This document shows, piece after piece, positions 41,766 to 50,086 of a DNA stretch of 64,000 nt. The position numbers were made by a program, and so were the translations under genes. The notes under the pieces were generated by a model. That model was given only the letters and a program-made list of their open reading frames with translations. It did not search any database and was not told where the DNA came from. Source of the DNA: RYN-230 sp963834515 (lineage in GTDB: Bacteria > Actinomycetota > Actinomycetes > Streptosporangiales > Streptosporangiaceae); NCBI GenBank assembly GCA_963834515.1, contig CAWICB010000001.1:186001-250000 (forward strand). The letters run 5' to 3'. Within the stretch, counting starts at the first letter, position 1, and every line of letters starts with the position of its first letter.

Positions 41766-41865
41766 CCCAGCCAGGCCCGCGGCTGCAGCGGGCAGTTCGC
41801 CCGTCAGGGCTGGTCCGCTAGCGTGAGTACAGCGGCCCCAGCCCTGAGCCGCGATAGGAGATGCG

Positions 41866-42138
41866 ATGGTCATGGCCGGCCACACCGATGACCACCAGTG
41901 GGCGCAGCAGCACCTCTCGCACTACATCGAGGGAGACTTGCGTCCCCGCGCCCGTCGCCGCCTAGATCGCCATGCGCGGAATTGTGCTGACTGCGGGCGC
42001 GGCATCCGCGCGATGCGGGCCCTGGTATACGCGGTCCAGGCTCTTGACGGCCGGGCCGGAGTCCGCGCGCCTGCCACGATCTTCGACCGGGCCCGTCTGG
42101 CCGGAGCCGGCGGATCGGCTTCGCCTCATAACGTGTGA
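41866..42138 (+). CDS. Zinc-binding anti-sigma factor (ZAS type)
   Basis: 90 residues from ATG 41866 with a TAGGAGA ribosome site. The centre carries His36-x3-Cys40-x2-Cys43 (DRHARNCADC), the ZAS signature of RsrA/ChrR-like anti-sigma factors, plus an upstream His in SHYIEGDL that usually completes the zinc site. Zn-coordinating thiols make many of these proteins redox switches that release their sigma factor on oxidation. The stop TGA overlaps the sigma-factor ATG (ATGA at 42135-42140 region), so the two are translationally coupled. The order anti-sigma then sigma is reversed from the common arrangement. Confidence 0.88.
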   Translation: MVMAGHTDDHQWAQQHLSHYIEGDLRPRARRRLDRHARNCADCGRGIRAMRALVYAVQALDGRAGVRAPATIFDRARLAGAGGSASPHNV

Positions 42139-42770
42139 TGCGGCCGCTGCCCGGCCGGCGTGCCACGGACGCCTCGGTCACCGATTTCAAGTCGGCGCCG
42201 GATGCGGCCACGGAGGCGAGCTTGCTGGCCCGGGCCCAGGCCGGGGACGTTGCCGCCTTCGAGGAACTGTCCGGCCGGTACGCCGACCGTCTGTTCATGC
42301 TGCTGCTGCGGCTGCTCGGTGATCGTGGCGAAGCGGAGGACGCGGCCCAGGAAGTCATGCTGCGCGCCTGGCAGGGCATTACCCGGTTCCAAGGCCGGTC
42401 CAGCTACTTCACCTGGCTCTACCGGATCGCGGTCAACGAGGCCAACCGGGCGCTGGAAAAGAAGGCCCGGCGGCCAGCGGGCATCTCGATCGGGGCGCAA
42501 GAACTGCAGCTGCCCGCTTCCGGCACTGATGACCCCTCCCGGCAGGCCGAGAACAGCGAGCTGCGCCTGAACCTCAGCAAGGCGCTGGCTGAGCTGCCGC
42601 CCGCGCTGCGGACCGCGATCGTGCTGCGCGATGTCGAGGGCCTCTCCACACTGGAGGCCGCTGAAATCGCCGGTGTCAGCCAGGCCGCCTTCAAGAGCCG
42701 CCTGCACCAGGCGCGGCTGCGGGTACGGGCCGCTGTCGGTGACGAGGCCCTGGTCACAGCAGGCGGTTGA
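42138..42770 (+). CDS. ECF RNA polymerase sigma factor
   Basis: 210 residues from ATG 42138, overlapping the anti-sigma stop; an in-frame GTG at 42135 is adjacent. Region 2 (FEELSGRYADRLFMLLLRLL, EDAAQEVMLRAWQGITRFQG, FTWLYRIAVNEANRAL) and region 4 (LAELPPALRTAIVLRDVEGL, AAEIAGVSQAAFKSRLHQAR) are both intact, with a linker of about 50 residues; no region 3. The sigma factor directs polymerase to a stress regulon when released by its ZAS partner. msrB upstream is a plausible target. No -35 GGGAAT/GTT-type site was identified with confidence. Confidence 0.93.
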   Translation: MRPLPGRRATDASVTDFKSAPDAATEASLLARAQAGDVAAFEELSGRYADRLFMLLLRLLGDRGEAEDAAQEVMLRAWQGITRFQGRSSYFTWLYRIAVNEANRALEKKARRPAGISIGAQELQLPASGTDDPSRQAENSELRLNLSKALAELPPALRTAIVLRDVEGLSTLEAAEIAGVSQAAFKSRLHQARLRVRAAVGDEALVTAGG

Positions 42771-42876
42771 TACCTGGCGGAGCTGCCTGACCCGCGTCAG
42801 GTCTGGACCGGCGCGCCAGCCCTCGGCGGGAGGCCGCCCGGTTCCTCAGCCGTGCGGGCTGTTGCCAGGCGATATC

Positions 42877-42940
42877 CGTACCGGTCGCAGATGTCGGCCA
42901 GGCGTCCCTCATCGACCTCAGCGCCCGGGATGATCAGCAT
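42877..42940 (-). pseudogene. 5' fragment of a second MNT antitoxin gene
   Basis: On the minus strand MLIIPGAEVDEGRLADICDR plus YG repeats the first residues of the MNT protein encoded at 25780-26082, and DNA identity extends upstream of the ATG for about 15 bp (to near 42957). Beyond 42877 similarity ends. It shows a lost paralogous locus or a duplicated piece. The remaining 42771-43109 sequence holds nothing recognisable. Confidence 0.75.
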
Positions 42941-43109
42941 GGTCACAGGCTAACCCCGGAGGCGCCAACAATGCGTGCGCGGCCAGCGACACGCAACGGC
43001 CCCGGCATACGCAGCCATGCCCCGGTACCCCCATTGTCGGTCGCGTCGAACTCGACCCGCCTAGCAACAAAAGGCCGCGGGGCCTGTTGGCCGGACTGCG
43101 GTCTTCCGC

Positions 43110-43478
43110 TCAGTGGTTAAGCACGTCACCTCGGACGCTTTCGGCGATTGCGCCGACGGCCCCGATGTCATGGTCCGATACCCCGAATTCCTTCAGAGTC
43201 TGAGCCAGATGAGATACGACTTTGTTGAAATGCTCATCGTTCAGATCGCGCAGGTTCGCGTGCGCATCCCGGATGCTTCGGCCGCTGTAGTTATTCGGGC
43301 CGCCCAGTGCCATGGTAAGGAATGACGTTTGCATGGCAATCAGGCGATCCATGTTAACGAATGCGAAGTATGGCGCGAGTGACTCGTCTGCCAGCACTTT
43401 CTGATAGAAGGCCTCGGTTACTGGCCGGATGGCTGCAGATCCGCCGAGTCTGTCATAGAGGCTTACTTCTGTAGTCAT
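43110..43478 (-). CDS. Group I truncated haemoglobin (GlbN type)
   Basis: 122 residues from ATG 43478 with an AAGGGG ribosome site. Typical trHb layout: SLYDRLGGSAAIRPVTEAFY, PYFAFVNMDRLIAMQTSFLT, the proximal-His helix (IRDAHANLRDLNDEHFNKVV) and VRGDVLNH. Group I proteins bind O2 and oxidise NO to nitrate when a reductase supplies electrons. The two genes upstream on the same strand encode a globin-reductase and a DivIVA-like protein, so the set may be one transcription unit (112-bp gap). A distal B10 Tyr lies in AFYQKVL. Confidence 0.93.
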   Translation of the reverse strand: MTTEVSLYDRLGGSAAIRPVTEAFYQKVLADESLAPYFAFVNMDRLIAMQTSFLTMALGGPNNYSGRSIRDAHANLRDLNDEHFNKVVSHLAQTLKEFGVSDHDIGAVGAIAESVRGDVLNH

Positions 43479-43590
43479 AATCAGGCCCCTTAGTTCGAGA
43501 TTAACAAGCGCTGTTTAGAAAAGTTACGACCTTGGTATAGATTTTCCTCCAACTAGCACGGTAATGACGTGATTGAGTTATCTGCGCCGT

Positions 43591-44286
43591 CTAGCCGTTC
43601 AGGTTAGGGGCCTCCAGGCCGACAGCCGGTCCTGGCGGCAGCATTGTCGTGCGCTCTTTGCGGTCCCAGTCATCAAGCATTCTCTGGATCGACTCTGTGT
43701 AGATCTTAAGATGCTGCCGGTAGACCTCACTAAACGTGCGCAGATAGGCAACTTCACCTTCGACAGCGCGCCGCTCATGGTCGTTTTGCGGTGGCAGGGT
43801 CTCCCGGTTCATCGCCTCCACGGCGGCCTCCCGGGCCCGCGCGCGGGCTTCTTCGAGAAGCATGTCGGCGTGTTGCTGTGTCTGAGTGAGGATCTCGTCG
43901 CGGCGATTGCGCGCTTCTTCGGTCAGGCGGCCGCTGTACGCCTGTGCATCAGCCACGTAGCGGTCGGCAGTGAGCTGTGCCGTCGAAAGGATCCGCACAG
44001 CGTGGGCGTGAGCGTCGTCTTTCCCGAAAAGCACGGCATCGTGACCGTTACCGCTGCTGCTCTCGTCGCCGAGAATCCTCCGGCGGAGTCGCTGTACTTC
44101 CTGCCAGAGCGAAGCACGCTCGTTGATGAGATGGACTAATTCGCCATGGACTTCGTTCAGGAACGCTCGCACCGGCTCTTCCTCGTAGCCGTGCCTACCC
44201 CAGCGCGTGAGCGGAAACGTGACAGAGAGCACTCCGTCGGGCATCAGTCTCTGGTCCTGGTCATACCAGGCATCGCTGCTGGTCAT
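43591..44286 (-). CDS. DivIVA-like coiled-coil protein
   Basis: 231 residues from ATG 44286. The N-terminal segment (VTFPLTRWGRHGYEEEPVRA, FLNEVHGELVHLINERASLW) has the DivIVA lipid-binding start followed by a coiled coil; a long central helix (EEARNRRDEILTQTQQHADM) and a C-terminal helix follow. DivIVA proteins sit on curved membrane at poles or septa and recruit other proteins. This one lacks the full length of Wag31 and is encoded between two globins, overlapping the globin-reductase stop by the ATGA arrangement (44283-44286), so it is made together with it. Its role there is unknown; scaffolding at the membrane is one idea. Confidence 0.75.
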   Translation of the reverse strand: MTSSDAWYDQDQRLMPDGVLSVTFPLTRWGRHGYEEEPVRAFLNEVHGELVHLINERASLWQEVQRLRRRILGDESSSGNGHDAVLFGKDDAHAHAVRILSTAQLTADRYVADAQAYSGRLTEEARNRRDEILTQTQQHADMLLEEARARAREAAVEAMNRETLPPQNDHERRAVEGEVAYLRTFSEVYRQHLKIYTESIQRMLDDWDRKERTTMLPPGPAVGLEAPNLNG

Positions 44287-45398
44287 CGGTCTCTCCAGCC
44301 GAAGTCCTCAAGGTGAATATGCTCGGGTGGCGTACCTGCGCCTGCCAGCCGAGAAACTGTCTCCCGAACCATCTCGCTTGGCCCTGCTACGTAGACGTCG
44401 TGGCCCGTCCAGGTGCCCTTGCGCATCACCACGTCAGCTAGCGTCCCGATTTCACCTGCGTAGAACCGGCCAGCTGATACGGCCGGTATCACCGTCAGCC
44501 ATGGATACTCAGCGGCCAGCTTGTCCAGCGCAGGCAAGTCGTACAGGCCATCCGCCTCCCTTGCGCCGAAGAATAGGTGCACCAGCGGCGGCGGATGCAG
44601 GCAGGCAATCTGTTCCAGGATCGCTTTCAGCGGCGCCAGGCCGGTGCTGCCAGCGACGAGGAGGACCTCCCGGCGTGACGCCGTATCCAGGCGGAGAGCC
44701 CCGACTGGCGGCCCAAGTCTGAGTTGATCGCCGACCGCGGAACCGGCCGTCAGCGCTAGGCTCACCGCCCCGCCATCAATCAGCCGGACGTGGAGATCGA
44801 TGAGCCCGTCAGCCCGCGGCGCGTTCGCAATGGAGTAGTAGCGCCAGAGGGCAGGACGGCGAGCCGACTGGACGGCTACCGACTGCCCGGGAAGGTACTC
44901 AAGGCGCGGCTCTGTCCGAACAGTGAGCACTGTGACGTCAAATGCCTTACGTTCCACCGAAACAATCGTGCCGCTCCAGAACGCGGGGTTCCGCTTCTCA
45001 TCCTCCTGCGCCGAATCGACCATGACGCTTGCGACCAGCTCGTAAGCGCTTGCCCAGTCCGCCGCAAGTTCTGGTGTCCAGGCATCTCCACTGAAATGCT
45101 CGAAAGTAGCTAAGAGGCTTGCGCCCACTGCGCCGTAATGACCCGTCAGGGCACCGAACTTCCGGTGATCGCGCCCCAAGTCGCGCAAGAACAGCGTCAG
45201 CTCGTCAAGGCGATCAACACTGGCTACGATCTTCACCAGCGCATCGACAAGATGGCCGCGCTGTGCCTGCATAGAGACGGGGAACATATCCTTGGTTTCC
45301 GGGTGCTTCAGAAATAGATCGGCATAGAAGTGCAACGGCACTTCGTCACCGTGCATGGCGATGCGCGCGAAGCTTTCTTTGAGGCGAGCTATGTCCAA
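44283..45398 (-). CDS. Flavohaemoglobin-like globin-FAD/NAD(P) reductase
   Basis: 371 residues. TTG 45398 is chosen because AAGGAAGCAAGG lies just upstream and family similarity begins there (DIARLKESFARIAMHGDEVP); the frame is open further up. Globin domain, residues 1-135: LHFYADLFLKHPETKDMFP, proximal His in LGRDHRKFG. Ferredoxin-reductase-like FAD domain: WRYYSIANAP. NAD(P) domain: VLLVAGSTGLAPLKAILEQI, HLFFGAREADGLYDL, ending HLEDFGW. Such proteins convert NO plus O2 to nitrate. It heads an operon with the DivIVA-like and truncated-globin genes. The AT-rich 45540-45630 region upstream probably holds the promoter. Confidence 0.92.
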   Translation of the reverse strand: MDIARLKESFARIAMHGDEVPLHFYADLFLKHPETKDMFPVSMQAQRGHLVDALVKIVASVDRLDELTLFLRDLGRDHRKFGALTGHYGAVGASLLATFEHFSGDAWTPELAADWASAYELVASVMVDSAQEDEKRNPAFWSGTIVSVERKAFDVTVLTVRTEPRLEYLPGQSVAVQSARRPALWRYYSIANAPRADGLIDLHVRLIDGGAVSLALTAGSAVGDQLRLGPPVGALRLDTASRREVLLVAGSTGLAPLKAILEQIACLHPPPLVHLFFGAREADGLYDLPALDKLAAEYPWLTVIPAVSAGRFYAGEIGTLADVVMRKGTWTGHDVYVAGPSEMVRETVSRLAGAGTPPEHIHLEDFGWRDR

Positions 45399-45912
45399 CG
45401 ACCTTGCTTCCTTACCGCCGGCACTGCAGGCCAGTTGACACAGGCGTACGACGGCACAAACTACGCACAAGCGGACATAATGCCGCAAAACTGCCGGGCA
45501 ATGTCGCAGTCGGTCCCGTTGGCCCTACTGGTGTCCTCTGACCCTCTGACGCCCAGATGACGCAATTTGCATGTAGCATAATGCGAAATGAGACGGGCAG
45601 GCGGCACTTTGCAGATCTCATAGCAAATTGTTACCGTTCGGCTACGGAGCAACGTCGGCCGCCCGGCCGCATAGAGCATCAGCGTCGCCGCGCAGCCCCG
45701 GCCATCACGGGCGCGTCGCGCACAAGCTGATGCTGGTCGCCCGCGCCCATGTCGCCCCAGGCGACGAGATAGCGCCAGAAGTGGCAGCTACGGCGATGGG
45801 AAGATGCAGGAACCGCAGGCCCGGAATCACGCTTATTAACGGGTCGCTAAGCGAAGCGTGGTGGCGCAGACCGCAACGAAGGGACCAGGACAGTAACGCA
45901 GAGCTCGGGCGA
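45399..45912. other. Intergenic region with AT-rich promoter-like segment
   Basis: No gene is supported. Around 45555-45630 the GC content drops clearly and GCAATTTGC (45562 region) and GCAAATTG (45622 region) occur in opposite orientation; between them TTTGCAT and ATGCGAAA form an imperfect inverted repeat. This could be the control region of the globin-reductase operon. No NsrR-type site could be assigned. Confidence 0.35.
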
Positions 45913-47439
45913 TCATGAGATGGTGAGCACCGGGTAGGGCGATTGGTGCAGCAGCTGGACTGGGACTGAGCCGATGATCTGGTGCGCAGCATGATGCGAG
46001 CGGCCGGTCACGATGACGGGTGTGCTGGCGGGCTCTGCGGCATCCTGGATGCTGGCTGCGGACAGGATCGCGTCGGCTGGTGATCCCTGGCGGCGTTCGA
46101 ACGTGTACGGCACGCCTGCCGCGGCGGCGATCTCCCCGGCGGCCTCAGCCACGCCGGCGGCCTTCTCATCGCGGTCCTCTTCCATCTCGCTGTGGGCGAA
46201 GCCGGACAGGTCGCTGTCGATGAGCACATGATCGGCATAGACGACGTGCAGAGTGCCGGGGCGGGCCCTGAGGAGGTCCGTGCTCCAGACGAGCGCCCGC
46301 CGTGCGGGCTCGGAGTTGTCGAAGCCGACGACCAGGGTGACGGGCCGGGCGGGCCGGGCAGGGCCGGCACCCGGGGAGCCCGGGGCGACAGCGCGGTCAG
46401 GCAGCGCGGGTCCAGGACCGGCCGCGACAACTGGCGGCACGAGGGGCCCGGTCAGTGCCGGGGCAGGGCGCCGCAGTGTGGTCACCGCGATCAGGCCGGC
46501 CACGCCCGCCAGCGCCCAGGCGGTCAGCACCCACAGGTGCAGGGCGGTGGCATTCCCGCCGAAGTAGACCACGTTGCGGACGACGCTGGCCGCGACACCT
46601 AGCGGCAGGACAGGATCCAGAACACGCAGGAAGGCCGGGCCGAAGCTGGCCAGGTTGGCCGGCCCGCCGCTGACCGGGATCCCGAACACGATGAACACCA
46701 GCACGGCCACCGTGACCAGCGGCGGCCAGATCCGTGCCAGTACTGCGGTGGGGGCGGCCACGGCCAGCGAGAACAGCGCGACAACGCCGGCGATCGTGGC
46801 GTAGTTGCCCAGCCCGGCGATGCCATCCGCGACCGCCGCCGATACCACCCCGATGACGACGGCCACGGCCACCGGCGCGGCGACGGCCAGCGCGGGCCGG
46901 GCCCGGCGGAAGGCCAGCGCCGATCCTGAGCCCGCGGCCAGGCTCGGGATCAGCACGGCCAGGACGACGAAGAACGACGACAGCGCCTCAGTGTCGCCGG
47001 GCAGCGGCGGTACCACGTCGGCCACCACCAGGTGACGTCCGGACCGGGCGGCCACAATCCCGAAGGCCTGGGTCAGAACCTGGGCCGGACCGGTACCGCC
47101 GCCCTGGGCTATAAGCAGCCGCAGGTCAGGGCCAGACGCGACCAGCGCGCCGTCGACCTCACGCTGCTCGATCCCAGTCCGCGCGCCGGTCCCGCTGGGG
47201 TAGCTGCGCCAGCCGAAAGCTCCCGGGACCGCGCTGTCCAGGGCATGCTCGACCCGGCGGGTTACCGCGGCCTGGCCCACGATGCCGACCGGAAGGTCGT
47301 GCGGTCTCGGCGCATGAAAGGCACTGAGGGTCAGCGCAACGAAGATCGCGGCGAAGGCTGCGCTGGCCACGATGAAGCCCGCGAGCGCCCGGTACTGGGC
47401 CGGATACCTGCGGGCGTGACCTGGGCGCCTTGCCGCCAC
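45913..47439 (-). CDS. Membrane permease-universal stress protein fusion
   Basis: 508 residues from GTG 47439, chosen because AGGGAGG lies six bases upstream. Residues 1-50 include a first helix (RALAGFIVASAAFAAIFVAL); a soluble extracytoplasmic segment follows (HDLPVGIVGQAAVTRRVEHA, LVASGPDLRLLIAQGGG), then five to six helices, as in YhgE/Pip or ABC-2-type permeases. After a Pro/Gly-rich linker the C-terminal 150 residues form a universal stress protein domain: VTLVVGFDNSEPARRALVWS, VPYTFERRQGSPADAILSAA, STPVIVTGRSHHAAHQIIGS and QSPYPVLTIS. The fusion suggests a transporter gated by nucleotide or stress signals. It diverges from a TetR gene that probably represses it. Confidence 0.8.
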   Translation of the reverse strand: MAARRPGHARRYPAQYRALAGFIVASAAFAAIFVALTLSAFHAPRPHDLPVGIVGQAAVTRRVEHALDSAVPGAFGWRSYPSGTGARTGIEQREVDGALVASGPDLRLLIAQGGGTGPAQVLTQAFGIVAARSGRHLVVADVVPPLPGDTEALSSFFVVLAVLIPSLAAGSGSALAFRRARPALAVAAPVAVAVVIGVVSAAVADGIAGLGNYATIAGVVALFSLAVAAPTAVLARIWPPLVTVAVLVFIVFGIPVSGGPANLASFGPAFLRVLDPVLPLGVAASVVRNVVYFGGNATALHLWVLTAWALAGVAGLIAVTTLRRPAPALTGPLVPPVVAAGPGPALPDRAVAPGSPGAGPARPARPVTLVVGFDNSEPARRALVWSTDLLRARPGTLHVVYADHVLIDSDLSGFAHSEMEEDRDEKAAGVAEAAGEIAAAAGVPYTFERRQGSPADAILSAASIQDAAEPASTPVIVTGRSHHAAHQIIGSVPVQLLHQSPYPVLTIS

Positions 47440-47456
47440 CTGCGTCCTCCCTGAGA

Positions 47457-47531
47457 TGCCAACGGGTGTTGGCACAACACTAAGGCTCAATTATAATCAC
47501 TGTCAACAAGTGTTGGCCAACGTGCGTTGGC
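47457..47531. promoter_or_regulatory. Divergent promoter with two identical-pattern TetR operators
   Basis: GCCAAC-N4-GTTGGC occurs at 47458-47473 (with T and A flanks extending the symmetry) and at 47516-47531. The rightward promoter has -35 TTGGCA (47469-47474), a 17-bp spacer and -10 TATAAT (47492-47497). Site 1 overlaps the -35 and site 2 lies just after the start. The same TATAAT block can serve the leftward gene. The layout implies one repressor controls both directions. Confidence 0.8.
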
Positions 47532-47551
47532 GAAGGATAAGCTAGGACACC

Positions 47552-48190
47552 GTGATGGATAGCAGCCGTGCGGCGATAACGGCCGCAAGTCAGGCTGGCC
47601 CGGCGCTCGGGACCGGCGGGCCGCGCTCCGAGGGCACCCGCCGGGCCATCCTCGATGCGGCCCGGGCAACGTTCGCCGCACGGGGATACGAGCAGACCAC
47701 CATCCGCGCCGTGGCCGCGCAGGCCGGTGTCGACGCCTCGATGGTCATGCGCTACTTCCGGTCCAAGGCCGGGTTGTTCACGGCCGCCGTCACCATGGAC
47801 CTGGACGTCCCCGACCTGCGCTCGGTGCCGGCCAGCCGCCGGGGTGAGCTGCTGGTGCGGCACTTCATCAGCCGCTGGGAGGACCCCCTCCGCGACGACG
47901 AGCTGATCGCCCTGGTACGAACGGGAGTCACCAGCGAGACCGTCGCCGGACAGCTTCAGGCCATACTCGGCCAGCTGGTCACCGAGCCGATCGCCGCCCT
48001 GGGCCATGAGCGGGCCGCCGAGCGCGGCACGCTCATCGCGGCACAACTGCTCGGCCTGGCCCTGTGCCGGTACATCCTGCGCTTCGAGCCGCTGGCCTCG
48101 CTGCCGGCTGATGACGTAGTGGCTGCCGTTGCCCCGTCGGTGCAGCGCTACCTGACCCGGCCCGCATCGCCGCCGGACGGGCGACGCTGA
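47552..48190 (+). CDS. TetR-family transcriptional repressor
   Basis: 212 residues from GTG 47552 (ATG 47555 equally possible). The DNA-binding domain is clear: TRRAILDAARATFAARGYEQ, TTIRAVAAQAGVDASMVMRY, FRSKAGLF. A C-terminal ligand-binding region follows (LVRTGVTSETVAGQLQAILG, AQLLGLALCRYILRFEPLAS). It is divergent from the permease-USP fusion and the two GCCAAC-N4-GTTGGC sites lie between them, so it most likely represses both genes until an unknown ligand, perhaps a substrate of the transporter, binds. Confidence 0.93.
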   Translation: MMDSSRAAITAASQAGPALGTGGPRSEGTRRAILDAARATFAARGYEQTTIRAVAAQAGVDASMVMRYFRSKAGLFTAAVTMDLDVPDLRSVPASRRGELLVRHFISRWEDPLRDDELIALVRTGVTSETVAGQLQAILGQLVTEPIAALGHERAAERGTLIAAQLLGLALCRYILRFEPLASLPADDVVAAVAPSVQRYLTRPASPPDGRR

Positions 48191-48524
48191 CTGCTGCGTC
48201 GCGGTCGATGATGGCGTCGATGACGCGGTGCGCCTGGAAGCAGCCCGGGGGCTGGGCGAGATCGACGAGCGATCCGCGGGCGTCCTGTTGTCGCTTGCCT
48301 CACCGGCCGCGCTCTGATTAAGCCTCGATCCACCGCCCGAATTTAGGTGACGGCGTTCTGTCGGCGGACCGGCTGGTGCGGTCTTGATGGTGGTGGCGGG
48401 CGTGGCTTTCCTGCCGCTTACGTTTCTGCGGCTCGTCCACAGGTCCTTGCCCGGGGAGGCTGGCTGGCGGTTTGCCGGGTGGCCGCTGGGGCCCGCAGGG
48501 TCGTGGTGACCGGGTCTGGGCTGG
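48191..48524. other. Gap with a short coding relic
   Basis: A stretch ending at 48315-48317 reads VDDGVDDAVRLEAARGLGEI and onward without a start codon; it may be the 3' end of a lost gene. The left end of the IS1380 element probably lies here but its terminal repeat was not identified. Confidence 0.3.
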
Positions 48525-49928
48525 TCAGGCCGCGGCGGCGGGCGGGCCGCAGGCGGCTTCGAAGAGGTTCATCCATTGGATCTGGCGGTGCCAGCCTTCG
48601 GGCAGGTGCAGGGTGAGGTGGCCGCGGCCATGGCGGGCGGTCCGGGCGGCGACGTCGATGAGGTCGCGGCGCAAGGTGGCGCCGCGGGCTTTGGCGCAGG
48701 CGAGACTGGCCAGGGACCCGGCGGCGCGCAGCAGGTTGTGCGCTATGGCTGCGAGGGCAACCCAGGCCGCGTTCGCCGGGAATGACCCGGAGGGCAGATG
48801 AGCCAGCGGGCCGTCGGTCCAGTCCGCGAATACCTGTTCTGCCTGGGCGTGGTCGCGGTGGTGCTCCTCGGCCTGGATGGTCGCGAACGGGGAATCGGTG
48901 AATACGGCGTGGTAGCGCCAGATGCCGAACAGCTCACCCTGGCCTTGCCCGGCCTGGCGGTTGAAGTCTTTGACCCGTCGGACGATCAGCCGGGCGGTGA
49001 TCGCCTGCCCTTTCTTCGAGGTGAAGGCGGTATACGGGACTTCGGCGACCTGGGCGTCAGAGACCCAGCAGCGCAGCTGGTCATCCCAGATGGCCCGGGG
49101 ATATTTGATGGGCCTCCAGGCGTCCTCGCCGATGGCGGCGATGGCAGCCCGCACGTGCGGGTTCATCTGCACGGTGACCGAGAAGAACGCCCCGGCCCGG
49201 CGGACGGCGCCGGTGAACGCGGCGGAGTAGAACGCCGAGTCGGCCCGCACCACCAGCCTCCCGGTGCACCCGGTAGCGCGGGCCGTGGTGACCGCTTCGG
49301 TGGCCAGCGACGCGGCACCCCGGGCGGAGTTCGCGTTGCCGCCGCGCAGCCGGGTGGCGGCGATCAGCGGGGCGGCCAGCGGCGTGCTGATGGTGGCGGC
49401 CAGCGCGTTCAGGCCCCGCACCAGCAGGCTCTTGCCCTGAATCTTGGTATGGCCGAAGGCTGCACCCTGCTTCTTGTGCCCATAGACCCGCTTTTGCATC
49501 GAGTCGATATCGATGAACGCGAGCACGTCCGCCCCGGGCAGCAGCGGGGCGCGGCGGGCCAGCTCACCCAGGAACTCCCGGTGCACCTTCTGCAGCTGGA
49601 GCACGTTCCCCCAGGTGAAGGCGCGCAGGAACGAACCCAGCGTGGACGGTGCCCGGACCCCGCCAAACAGCGCCGGCATCGCCCCGTGCCGCAGCAGATC
49701 CATGTCATCGATGCTGTCCGCCCCCGCGATCATGCCGGCCACCAGGCAGCCCACCTTCAGGTGCGGGTTCACCCCGCACCGGTCAGCGATGGCCACCTGC
49801 TCACCGGCCAGCGTGGCCAGGCCCGCCCGCTGGGCCAGCGCCATCACCGGCACCAGGCCCGCCCGCGACACGAGATTCGGGTCATCAAACGACGCGTGGA
49901 TCCTGGCCAGCTCATGCAACAATCGCAC
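48525..49928 (-). CDS. IS1380-family transposase
   Basis: 467 residues from GTG 49928. N-terminal LVPVMALAQRAGLATLAGEQ, then GMIAGADSIDDMDLLRHGAM, the catalytic FIDIDSMQKRVYGHKKQGAA, GRLVVRADSAFYSAAFTGAV and HDQ-type C-terminal part with PANAAWVALAAIAHNLLRAA and LIDVAARTARHGRGHLTLHL. This is the full IS1380 layout (DDE with insertion). No damage seen. It is a different subtype from the remnant at 25.4 kb. Confidence 0.96.
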   Translation of the reverse strand: MRLLHELARIHASFDDPNLVSRAGLVPVMALAQRAGLATLAGEQVAIADRCGVNPHLKVGCLVAGMIAGADSIDDMDLLRHGAMPALFGGVRAPSTLGSFLRAFTWGNVLQLQKVHREFLGELARRAPLLPGADVLAFIDIDSMQKRVYGHKKQGAAFGHTKIQGKSLLVRGLNALAATISTPLAAPLIAATRLRGGNANSARGAASLATEAVTTARATGCTGRLVVRADSAFYSAAFTGAVRRAGAFFSVTVQMNPHVRAAIAAIGEDAWRPIKYPRAIWDDQLRCWVSDAQVAEVPYTAFTSKKGQAITARLIVRRVKDFNRQAGQGQGELFGIWRYHAVFTDSPFATIQAEEHHRDHAQAEQVFADWTDGPLAHLPSGSFPANAAWVALAAIAHNLLRAAGSLASLACAKARGATLRRDLIDVAARTARHGRGHLTLHLPEGWHRQIQWMNLFEAACGPPAAAA

Positions 49929-49933
49929 TTGAC

Positions 49934-50000
49934 AGGTGCTCCTTCGAACCAGGTGATGGAAGCGTCAGCAACTCCCATCGTCCCTGGTCAAGGGGCACCT
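49934..50000. repeat. Inverted repeat upstream of the intact IS1380 transposase
   Basis: AGGTGCTCCTT (from 49934) and AAGGGGCACCT (to 50000) with inner CCAGG/CCTGG form an interrupted inverted repeat just before the transposase start, matching the arrangement at 25299-25376. Confidence 0.65.
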
Positions 50001-50086
50001 TTCGCGTCGACGCGCCGCACCCGGCCACTATTTGCGCGGTGGATTGAGGTTAAGGCCCGGCGGGCGATAGTTCTACGGTGCCTTTG

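Noticed and set aside
45628..45918. 96-codon plus-strand frame between the globin and USP-fusion genes
   Set aside because: No ribosome site, no recognisable family and it ends antisense to the fusion gene.
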